Assembly (NCBI GenBank): GCA_027027485.1
Contig: JALVLL010000131.1
Span: 1-11,946, forward strand
Length of the DNA stretch: 11,946 bases
Direction: 5' to 3'
From: Candidatus Bipolaricaulota bacterium
Lineage (GTDB): Bacteria > Bipolaricaulota > Bipolaricaulia > Bipolaricaulales > Bipolaricaulaceae
Shown here piece after piece: positions 1 through 5,577 of this stretch. The notes below the pieces were generated by a model. The model did not search any database. It was not told the origin of the DNA and saw only the letters and a program-made list of their open reading frames with translations. Numbering within the stretch: the stretch's first letter is position 1; each line of letters starts with the position of its first letter. The position numbers and the translations under genes are program-made.

Positions 1-350
1 CCTTCCCGCTGCTCGGCCCCACCCCCGATGAGGGCCGGGCCAGGATCCTGGGGATCGTCCCCGAGCCGAGCTGTGGCTGTTATGTGACCGCCTGGTGCAC
101 GGTGGAGATCCTGCCGGCGTACGGCTGGTCCCCCTGTCCACCTTGCTGGATGGGCCCGTGTCCGCCCTGCCACGGTTGGTGGATGCCCCCATGTGCCTAC
201 CCCTGTGCTTGGGGCTGGTACATGGACGCGAGCGGGAACTGGTACACCTTCGTGGGCGAGTGTCCGGATAACGCCAGGATCTGCTGGTACTTCAAGGACG
301 GCCGCTGGCAGATGAAGTTCAAGCTCTGCTTCGGGAGCGGCTGTCCCTGA
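1..350 (+). CDS. Cys/Trp/Pro-rich protein, 3' end only (5' end beyond window)
   Basis: The frame is open from base 3 to the TGA at 348-350 and runs off the left edge, giving at least 115 residues. A GTG at 84 could start an 88-residue protein, but it has no ribosome binding site, so I prefer a longer gene that begins outside the window. By my count the visible part holds 13 cysteines and 10 tryptophans. Cysteines occur as CGC, two CPPC pairs and PPCAYPC within about 35 residues. They are followed by a more ordinary segment (GNWYTF, CWYFKDGRW) that may be a small beta domain. The many cysteines suggest disulfides or metal binding, and such composition is commonest in exported proteins; any signal peptide would lie outside the window. 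I recognise no family. A strong hairpin terminator follows. I am fairly sure it is coding; its function is unknown. Confidence 0.6.
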   Translation, partial: FPLLGPTPDEGRARILGIVPEPSCGCYVTAWCTVEILPAYGWSPCPPCWMGPCPPCHGWWMPPCAYPCAWGWYMDASGNWYTFVGECPDNARICWYFKDGRWQMKFKLCFGSGCP

Positions 351-378
351 AGGGATCGTGCGGCGCAAGGGCCCGCGG

Positions 379-406
379 GGAAGGGGGCTGACCTCAGCCC
401 CCTTCC
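379..406. terminator. Strong hairpin terminator between convergent genes
   Basis: GGAAGGGGGCTGA (379-391) and TCAGCCCCCTTCC (394-406) form a perfect 13-base inverted repeat around CC; a realistic fold opens the innermost pairs into a small loop. On the plus strand it is followed by a short pyrimidine run, TCTTTC (407-412), which fits a rho-independent terminator for the Cys-rich gene. The right arm contains the TGA (394-396) of the convergent minus-strand gene, so it probably marks that gene's 3' end too. Confidence 0.75.
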
Positions 407-867
407 TCTTTCGTGGCCGAAAGCAGTGCCTCCAGGGCGACCCCCCAGGACGCCAGGTACCTCTCCCAACGCGAAACGAAGATCCCCGATACGGGCCGGG
501 CGAGCTCCAGGGCCACCAGCCACTTGTCCGGTGGTCTCTTCATGCGCTTCAGGAAAAGCCCCCGGTCCCAGAGTGCTTCCTCGGGGAAGGGATCTATCCC
601 CCTCACCTCCCTGATCCCCGTCCCGGGCTCCAGCTTGAGGATGCTCCCCTCACCCTTGGGCCTCTTACAGGAGGCGATCAGGGCCTCCAGGGCCTCCCGG
701 AGCCTGTCGGCGCCGTGGAGGGGGATCTCGGCGGCCTCGATAAGCCAGAGCTCCCTCTCGGCCCGCTCCATCCTCCTGATCCTGAGGAAGTCCGGGGGGT
801 AGTACCCCGGAAGGGCCCGCACCCTCTCCCAACGCCAGCCGCGCCACCGCCAAAGGGGCATCTCCAC
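394..867 (-). CDS. Hypothetical basic, Trp-containing protein (157 aa)
   Basis: I do not recognise a family. The product is 157 residues from the GTG at 867, or 155 from the ATG at 861. The N-terminus is striking (MPLWRWRGWRWERVR) and Arg- and Trp-rich. The middle looks like an amphipathic helix (around 52-66, ADRLREALEALIASC), and the C-terminal third includes WLVALELARPV and SRWERYLASWGVALEALL. There is no signal peptide or membrane segment, so it is probably cytoplasmic. No good Shine-Dalgarno precedes either start. A -10-like TAAAAT at 872-877 lies 4 bases before the GTG, so a leaderless mRNA is possible. It diverges from the CPBP protease gene across about 70 bases and converges on the Cys-rich gene. 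Codon choice matches its neighbours, which supports it as real. Confidence 0.6.
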   Translation of the reverse strand: MEMPLWRWRGWRWERVRALPGYYPPDFLRIRRMERAERELWLIEAAEIPLHGADRLREALEALIASCKRPKGEGSILKLEPGTGIREVRGIDPFPEEALWDRGLFLKRMKRPPDKWLVALELARPVSGIFVSRWERYLASWGVALEALLSATKEEGG

Positions 868-871
868 CGAA

Positions 872-877
872 ATTTTA
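872..877 (-). promoter_or_regulatory. Candidate -10 box for a leaderless transcript
   Basis: Read on the minus strand this is TAAAAT, five of six matches to TATAAT, and it ends 4 bases before the GTG start of the minus-strand hypothetical gene. No convincing -35 lies at the usual distance. The spacing would put the transcript start at or next to the start codon. Weak evidence from one hexamer. Confidence 0.3.
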
Positions 878-915
878 CATCGCCAAAAACATTCCCTCCC
901 CAGTGGGGGTTATCC

Positions 916-935
916 TCCCCTGACCGGTGAGGGGA
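916..935 (+). promoter_or_regulatory. Leader hairpin covering the ribosome binding site of the CPBP gene
   Basis: TCCCCT (916-921) and AGGGGA (930-935) pair around an 8-base loop, GACCGGTG. The right arm is the Shine-Dalgarno (GGTGAGGGG) of the ATG at 938, so the folded RNA would hide the ribosome binding site. Just upstream, CCCCAGTGGGG (898-908) is a perfect short palindrome that could be a second hairpin or an operator. Confidence 0.35.
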
Positions 936-937
936 TT

Positions 938-1711
938 ATGTCGAAGGATTTCTGGGCCGAATTCGCGATTTTGGTCGGGATGGGCCTTTTCGGGATCCTG
1001 ACCATGGCCGTTTATCCCGCCCTGCAGGCGGCCTCCTCGCGGGAGAAAGTGAAGGGCATGCCCCTCCCGGTGATCCTCCTCCTGCAGCTCTTCTTCAACG
1101 GGGCGATGGTGACGGTGGCCTCCTTCCTCGGGTTGAAGGCGGCCCGGGGGCTCGGCCTCGGCGCCCCCTACCTGGAACGGCTCCTCGGAGTGGAATATCC
1201 CGTTGGGTACCCCACGGCTGCTTGGCTCCCGCTGGCCCTCGGCTTCGGTGTCGCCGTGGCGGCGATCTCCCTGGCGGTGGACCGCTTCCTGGGGCCCGCC
1301 ATCCTGGCCTCATTCTGGAGGAGCGCCCCCGCTTGGCAGCGGTTCCTCTTCGCCTTCTACGGGGGGATAACAGAGGAGATACTGATGCGGCTCTTCCTCC
1401 TCTCCGGGGTAGCCTACCTCTTGGTGAAGCTGGGGCTCGAGCGAGGGGCATCCCTCTGGACGGCCAACGCATCCGCGGCGCTCATCTTCGGGGCCCTGCA
1501 CCTCCCGACCGCCTCCCGGATCGCTCCCCTGAGGGGTCCCCTCGTGGCCAAAGTCCTTTTCCTGAACGGCGTAGCCGGGCTGCTCTTCGGCTACCTCTAC
1601 GTCGTATTCGGGTTGGAGGCGGCCATGGCCTCGCACTTCGCCGCCGACCTCCTCCTCCACGGGCTGGGAAGCATCGCCTTCGGCCCCGCCGTGGAGAAAC
1701 CCCCTGCTTGA
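938..1711 (+). CDS. CPBP family intramembrane glutamic endopeptidase (CAAX protease-like)
   Basis: This is a 257-residue multi-pass membrane protein of the CPBP/Abi family, whose eukaryotic relative Rce1 cleaves prenylated CAAX proteins; bacterial members process other, mostly unknown, membrane substrates. All three conserved motifs are present in order: EExxxR (E146, E147, R151 in TEEILMR), FxxxH (F184, H188 in FGALH) and HxxxD (H233, D237 in HFAAD). Hydrophobic segments lie near residues 8-28, 43-65, 95-115, 135-163, 173-190 and 203-245. The start is the ATG with GGTGAGGGG four bases upstream, and length is normal for the family. It stands alone: the upstream gene diverges and the downstream gene converges with a 7-base gap, so context does not reveal its substrate. 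The family is certain from the motifs; its role here is unknown. Confidence 0.92.
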   Translation: MSKDFWAEFAILVGMGLFGILTMAVYPALQAASSREKVKGMPLPVILLLQLFFNGAMVTVASFLGLKAARGLGLGAPYLERLLGVEYPVGYPTAAWLPLALGFGVAVAAISLAVDRFLGPAILASFWRSAPAWQRFLFAFYGGITEEILMRLFLLSGVAYLLVKLGLERGASLWTANASAALIFGALHLPTASRIAPLRGPLVAKVLFLNGVAGLLFGYLYVVFGLEAAMASHFAADLLLHGLGSIAFGPAVEKPPA

Positions 1712-1726
1712 ACCCGCGTCACGGGT
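1712..1726. terminator. Small hairpin at convergent 3' ends (weak)
   Basis: ACCCG (1712-1716) and CGGGT (1722-1726) can pair around CGTCA. The loop includes the TCA (1719-1721) that is the stop of the minus-strand hydrolase, and the stem begins right after the TGA of the CPBP gene. Five base pairs without a T-run is a weak terminator at best. Confidence 0.25.
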
Positions 1727-3005
1727 ATACCCACACCGGCGTGGTGAACCTCAGGTCCCCGGCCTCGGTGCGGAAACGGAAGGCAGCCATAAAGGCGGTC
1801 CATCCCCTTTGGGGCCTCGATATCTCTGCCCGGAAAAGCCCGGGCTCGACCCGGGGAAGCGGCTCCCCGGCCCAAGTGTCGTCACGGAAGTCCCTGTCCT
1901 CGCTTTCAGCCACCCAGAGTTCCGCCTCGGCCGGGGGAGCGCTTACCGCGACCGATAGCGCTACCGCATCGGACCCGAGCTCTAGCCCAGCGGACAGGGT
2001 CGGGATACCGGTGCCCAACGCCACCGCCCGGGCGAAGGAAACGAGGCCCTCCACGGTCCAGTGGCTCTCCAGGAGCGAATGCCCCGCGTTGGGGATATAG
2101 AGGACCCACTTCGGGTCCGGTAGCCCCTCGAGGTAGAGGTGCAGTGCGGTGATGGGCCAGTAGGCATCGTTCGTACCGAGCATGATGAGCTTGGGCATGG
2201 TGAGGCGGAAGCGGTAGGTGTAGGGGTCCACCATCCAGAGGAGCCTGGCCATGTGGGGGTCCCCCATCACGTCGAAAAGCCCCTGGGCCACGTAAGGGGA
2301 AAGCTTATGGGAAAGCTTCCCCCAGAAGAACCGCTGGTGGGCGATCTGGGCGGGGATGTTGAGGATGTCGAAGACCATGGGGACTATCCCCCGCACGAGG
2401 TCCGGTTCCGCCGCGGCGGCGAGATACGTGGTCCAACCGCGCTTGGATCCCCCGGCGAGGATGAAGTCCACCCCTTCGGTCCCGATGAGCTCTGGGGCCA
2501 GGGCCTGGATCGCTTCCATGGCGGCCACCGCGGCCCGTGTCATGGGGAAAAGGAGGGGCCACTCCGGGTCGCCTTCCTCCAGATAACGCCGGAAGGTATA
2601 GGCTATGAGGGCGTCCTCCCGCAGCCCAAAAAGGGGCTGTACCGGCACATCGAACAGGACTCCCAGGGGCATCGCCAGGGACTCCGCCATCTGCACGCCG
2701 TAGAACTCGAGGCCGGGTTTATAGCTTCCGGTGATGAAAAGGACCACTGTATCCCTGGTCTCGGGCTCCGAGGGGAGGTAGAGGAAAAGCCGGTGTTCCC
2801 AGGGGATATCCCTCCACACCTGGGACCTCAGGGTGATCGGCTGGACCTCAACCCCGCCGAGCTCCTTCGGGGTGCCGAGCTCCCAGGAGGCCCCTCCGCG
2901 CCTCGCTTCGAGGTAAGAGAAGAACTCGCCCGGGAATTCCCCGGGGAACGCCGGGAAAAGCGCCACAGCGACCGCTAAGAAGGCGAACACCGCACGGGGC
3001 CTCAC
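1719..3005 (-). CDS. PhoPQ-activated pathogenicity-related (PqaA-type) alpha/beta hydrolase, exported
   Basis: A 428-residue member of the PhoPQ_related family, named after Salmonella PqaA, which the PhoP/PhoQ system induces. Members have an alpha/beta-hydrolase fold; the substrate is generally not known. Residues 1-20 (MRPRAVFAFLAVAVALFPAF) look like a signal peptide, implying export. The nucleophile is probably S187 in GGSKRGWTTYL, a hallmark of the family, with D280 (GTNDAYWP) and H309 (NAGHSLL) as likely triad partners; VPMVFDILN (208-216) is also typical. The last 90 or so residues form a beta-rich tail (AELWVAESEDRDFRDDTW). The GTG at 3005 overlaps the tpiA stop as GTGA, so its translation is probably coupled to tpiA. 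No PhoP-like site or two-component genes are visible, so regulation by such a system should not be assumed. Confidence 0.87.
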   Translation of the reverse strand: MRPRAVFAFLAVAVALFPAFPGEFPGEFFSYLEARRGGASWELGTPKELGGVEVQPITLRSQVWRDIPWEHRLFLYLPSEPETRDTVVLFITGSYKPGLEFYGVQMAESLAMPLGVLFDVPVQPLFGLREDALIAYTFRRYLEEGDPEWPLLFPMTRAAVAAMEAIQALAPELIGTEGVDFILAGGSKRGWTTYLAAAAEPDLVRGIVPMVFDILNIPAQIAHQRFFWGKLSHKLSPYVAQGLFDVMGDPHMARLLWMVDPYTYRFRLTMPKLIMLGTNDAYWPITALHLYLEGLPDPKWVLYIPNAGHSLLESHWTVEGLVSFARAVALGTGIPTLSAGLELGSDAVALSVAVSAPPAEAELWVAESEDRDFRDDTWAGEPLPRVEPGLFRAEISRPQRGWTAFMAAFRFRTEAGDLRFTTPVWVYP

Positions 3006-3754
3006 GACGCCTCCTCGGCGATGGCGAAGAAGGAATCGGGATCGAGCGAGGCCCCGCCCACCAGAGCCCCGTCGATATCGGGGAGTTTCAGGAAATCACC
3101 GGCATTGCCCGGCTTCACCGAGCCGCCGTACTGGATCCTTACCTTCTGGGCCACATCTCCGAAGCGTTCCGCGAGCCAGCCGCGGATCGCGGTGGCCATC
3201 TCCTGGGCATCCTCGGGGCGCGCGGGGACCCCGGTCCCGATGGCCCACACGGGCTCGTAGGCGATCACCACCTGGGAGGCCTCCTCGGCCGAGAGGACGC
3301 CCAGGGCGGCGGAGAGCTGCCCCTCCACCACTTCCCATGCCCTCCCGGACCGCCGCTCCTCGAGCCGTTCCCCCACACAGAGGATGGGGGAGAGGCCTGC
3401 ATCCAAAACGGCCCTCACCTTCCTCGAGATGAACTCGTCCGTCTCACCGAAGATGTGGCGTCGTTCGGAGTGCCCCACGATCACGTAGGAGATCCCGTGC
3501 TCGATGAGCATCGGCAGGGAGACCTCCCCGGTGAAGGCACCCTTCGGCTCGGGATGGGCGTTTTGGGCGCCCCATTTGATGGGCGTCCCCGAGAGCTCCT
3601 CCCGCACCACATGAAGCGCCGTAAAAGGCGGGAAGATCACGAGCTCCACGGGGAAATCCCGGGGGACGAGCTCCCGGAACCTGCGGCAGTACTCCCGTGC
3701 CTCGGCCTGGGTCTTGTTCATCTTCCAGTTCGCCGCCACGATGGGGGTACGCAC
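3002..3754 (-). CDS. tpiA: Triosephosphate isomerase
   Basis: Interconverts dihydroxyacetone phosphate and glyceraldehyde 3-phosphate in glycolysis and gluconeogenesis, in the cytoplasm. At 250 residues it is standard length. All key elements are visible: N9 and K11 in AANWKMN, the electrophile H95 in VGHSERR, the catalytic base E167 in AYEPVWAIGTG followed by the flexible loop 6 region, and the phosphate-binding YGGSV (209-213) and GGASL (233-237). The open frame extends upstream to 4204. I chose the GTG at 3754 because it is preceded by AAAGGAGGAGAT and gives the canonical N-terminus (VRTPIVAANWKMN). It is not beside other glycolytic genes; it sits upstream of the PqaA-type hydrolase with a 4-base overlap and diverges from the slipin gene. 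Confidence 0.97.
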   Translation of the reverse strand: MRTPIVAANWKMNKTQAEAREYCRRFRELVPRDFPVELVIFPPFTALHVVREELSGTPIKWGAQNAHPEPKGAFTGEVSLPMLIEHGISYVIVGHSERRHIFGETDEFISRKVRAVLDAGLSPILCVGERLEERRSGRAWEVVEGQLSAALGVLSAEEASQVVIAYEPVWAIGTGVPARPEDAQEMATAIRGWLAERFGDVAQKVRIQYGGSVKPGNAGDFLKLPDIDGALVGGASLDPDSFFAIAEEAS

Positions 3755-3769
3755 ATCTCCTCCTTTCCG

Positions 3770-3799
3770 TTGTCGTCTCCCGTTCACAGGGCTTATGAT
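3770..3799 (+). promoter_or_regulatory. Candidate promoter for the slipin-yycJ operon
   Basis: TTGTCG (3770-3775) and TATGAT (3794-3799) are separated by 18 bases and resemble a sigma-70 promoter reading right, with transcription expected near 3806. The box TTATGATAA is nearly palindromic: on the minus strand it reads TATCAT, which could serve tpiA, although no good -35 is seen there. It lies between the two divergent genes, where a promoter is expected. Confidence 0.45.
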
Positions 3800-3958
3800 A
3801 ACGGGAACTCCATCATGGGAAGGGGGAAGTCGGTGCCGGGGGAAAGGAGGCCTTCGGGAAGGGGCAGCCCGTGGTTCCAGATACTCATCTCGGTGTTGTT
3901 CGGCGCCGTCCTTCCCTTGGTAGCCCGGGATCTCCCTTCCCTCTTCAAGGGGGTACAC

Positions 3959-4723
3959 ATGAGCTTGATCGGGATAGCGGCCGTCGTGGCCATCGTCATC
4001 CTCTTCCTCGCGAGCGCCATAAAGATCGTGAGGGAGTACGAGAGGGGCGTGATCTTCCGTTTGGGGAGGCTCGTGGGGGCCAAAGGACCCGGGCTCTTTT
4101 TCATCATCCCCGTCGTGGACAAGATGGTGAAGGTGGACCTGCGTACCATCACCCTGGATGTGCCGCCCCAGGAGGTGATCACCCGGGACAACGTCCCCAT
4201 ACACGTGAACGCGGTGGTCTACTTCCGGGTGATGAACCCCACCGACGCCGTGGTGCAGGTGATGGACTTCATCGAGGCCACCCGCCAGATCTCCATGACC
4301 ACCCTGCGATCGGTCCTGGGCAAGGTGGAGCTCGATGAGATCCTCTCCGAGCGCGAAAAGCTCAACCAGGAGCTACAGCGGATCATCGACGAGCACACCG
4401 ATCCCTGGGGGATCAAGGTGATCACGGTGGAGATCAAGGACGTGAAGATCCCGCAGGAGATGCAGCGGGCCATCGCCAGGCAGGCCGAGGCAGAGAGGGA
4501 GCGCCGCTCCAAGGTCATCAACGCCGAAGGGGAACTGCAGGCCGCCGAGAAGCTCCGGCAGGCCGCTGAGATCATGCAGCGATCCCCCGGGGCCCTGCAG
4601 CTGAGATACCTGCAGACCCTCTCCGAGATCGCCACCGAGAACGCCACCACCGTGGTATTCCCCGTGCCCATAGATCTCCTCTCGGCCCTGCGCGGCCCGG
4701 GAAGCTCCCGGGGAGAGGGGTAA
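3959..4723 (+). CDS. Slipin/stomatin-like SPFH (band 7) membrane protein
   Basis: A 254-residue SPFH-domain protein of the slipin branch. Such proteins assemble into oligomeric membrane-associated scaffolds or cages and influence membrane organisation and proteolysis. Residues 3-20 form the N-terminal membrane anchor. The SPFH core follows: REYERGVIFRLGRL (25-38), GPGLFFIIPVVDK (43-55), DVPPQEVITRDNVP (67-80), the YFRV strand (88-91) and LGKVELDEILSERE (120-133). A charged coiled-coil segment runs from about 165 to 205 (RQAEAERERRSKVI), and the tail ends FPVPIDLL. The chosen ATG has AAGGGGG upstream and gives a typical slipin N-terminus; an in-frame ATG at 3815 would add 48 residues. Slipins often neighbour a NfeD partner, and none is present here. 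It is followed after 11 bases by the YycJ-type gene, so the two are probably co-transcribed. Confidence 0.92.
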   Translation: MSLIGIAAVVAIVILFLASAIKIVREYERGVIFRLGRLVGAKGPGLFFIIPVVDKMVKVDLRTITLDVPPQEVITRDNVPIHVNAVVYFRVMNPTDAVVQVMDFIEATRQISMTTLRSVLGKVELDEILSEREKLNQELQRIIDEHTDPWGIKVITVEIKDVKIPQEMQRAIARQAEAERERRSKVINAEGELQAAEKLRQAAEIMQRSPGALQLRYLQTLSEIATENATTVVFPVPIDLLSALRGPGSSRGEG

Positions 4724-4734
4724 GGCCGAGGCCT

Positions 4735-5481
4735 ATGAGGATCTGCGTTTTGGGGAGCGGCTCCGCGGGGAACGCGGTCCTCGTGGAGGGGCCCAAGGGA
4801 TACCTCCTCGTCGACGCCGGCTTCTCGTGGCGGGAGATAAAGTCCCGGGCCCGGAAGGCGGGCTTCCCCCTTGAGGGAGTGGAGGCCCTGATCCTCACCC
4901 ACGAACACGCCGACCACGTACGGGGGCTTAGGACCCTCTACCGCCGCGGGACGGCCATCATCGCGAGCCCCGGGACCCTCAAGGCCCTGGGACACCGCTT
5001 CCGTCGAGCGATCCCCTTGAACGGCGAGGTAGAGGCCGTCGGGATCAAGGTCCGCTCCTTCCGGGTTCCCCACGACGCCGCCGAGCCGGTGGGGATCGTA
5101 CTGGAGGGAGAGAGGAAGGCAGTGGGGATCGCCACCGATCTCGGCGAGGCTCCGGGACGGGTGATAGAGGCCCTGGAGGGATGTGAGGCACTGATATTTG
5201 AGGCCAATCACGATCTCGAGATGCTCCTTTCGGGGCCATACCCATGGGCGCTGAAGCTGAGGATCCTGGGCCCTTTGGGGCATCTTTCCAACGACGCCGC
5301 GGGCTCGGCCCTGTCCCTCCTCGCCGAAAACGCCCGCCACGTCTTCCTGGCCCACATCTCCCAGGAAAACAACCGGCCGGCCCTGGCCCTGGAGACGGTG
5401 GCGCGGTACTTGGACCGCTGGGACGGCCACCTCTACCTCACCTACCCGGATCGTCCCGCCGCGCCCCTTGAGCTCGCCTGA
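4735..5481 (+). CDS. yycJ: MBL-fold metallo-hydrolase, YycJ/WalJ type
   Basis: A 248-residue metallo-beta-lactamase-fold hydrolase closely resembling YycJ/WalJ, which in Firmicutes lies in the walRK locus and is a 5'-to-3' double-strand DNA exonuclease linked to DNA repair and cell-wall signalling. The family signatures run in order: LGSGSAGNA (6-14), the metal motif THEHADH (55-61), VPHDAAEPVG (111-120), ATDLG (133-137), EANHD (156-160), GHLSND (182-187) and HISQENN (207-213). Metal ligands would include H56, H58, D60, H61, H113 and D135. The short leader after the slipin stop contains GGCCGAGG, a modest ribosome binding site. No walR or walK genes are here, so the two-component context is missing. 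Family assignment is firm; the precise nuclease activity is inferred. Confidence 0.88.
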   Translation: MRICVLGSGSAGNAVLVEGPKGYLLVDAGFSWREIKSRARKAGFPLEGVEALILTHEHADHVRGLRTLYRRGTAIIASPGTLKALGHRFRRAIPLNGEVEAVGIKVRSFRVPHDAAEPVGIVLEGERKAVGIATDLGEAPGRVIEALEGCEALIFEANHDLEMLLSGPYPWALKLRILGPLGHLSNDAAGSALSLLAENARHVFLAHISQENNRPALALETVARYLDRWDGHLYLTYPDRPAAPLELA

Positions 5482-5517
5482 AACTGTGCGCCGGATCGGC
5501 CTTCCGCCCCTTTGGCC

Positions 5518-5523
5518 TATAAT
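5518..5523 (+). promoter_or_regulatory. Perfect -10 box upstream of the M20/ABC operon
   Basis: TATAAT matches the sigma-70 -10 consensus exactly in an otherwise GC-rich 96-base gap. Transcription would start near 5530, leaving a leader of about 48 bases with GGAGG before the ATG at 5578. The -35 position (around 5495-5500, ATCGGC) is poor and no extended -10 TGn is present, so activator help is possible. Confidence 0.55.
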
Positions 5524-5577
5524 TGCCCCGTATCCTTTCCCGACGAACCTTGGCCCCGAACGACGTTGGAGGCACGG

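Noticed and set aside
358..930. A 190-residue plus-strand frame antisense to the hypothetical gene at 394-867
   Set aside because: It begins inside the terminator hairpin, is proline-rich and low in complexity, and competes with a minus-strand frame of better codon bias. Because neither is a known family, the choice is not absolute.
3002..4204. A 400-residue reading of the tpiA frame with an N-terminal extension
   Set aside because: Residues before the GTG at 3754 have no resemblance to any triosephosphate isomerase, lie antisense to the slipin gene, and the GTG has an excellent ribosome binding site.
4219..5430. A 403-residue open frame on the minus strand opposite slipin and yycJ
   Set aside because: It is a composition shadow: G/C-rich codons leave few stops on the opposite strand, while both plus-strand genes have clear conserved motifs.
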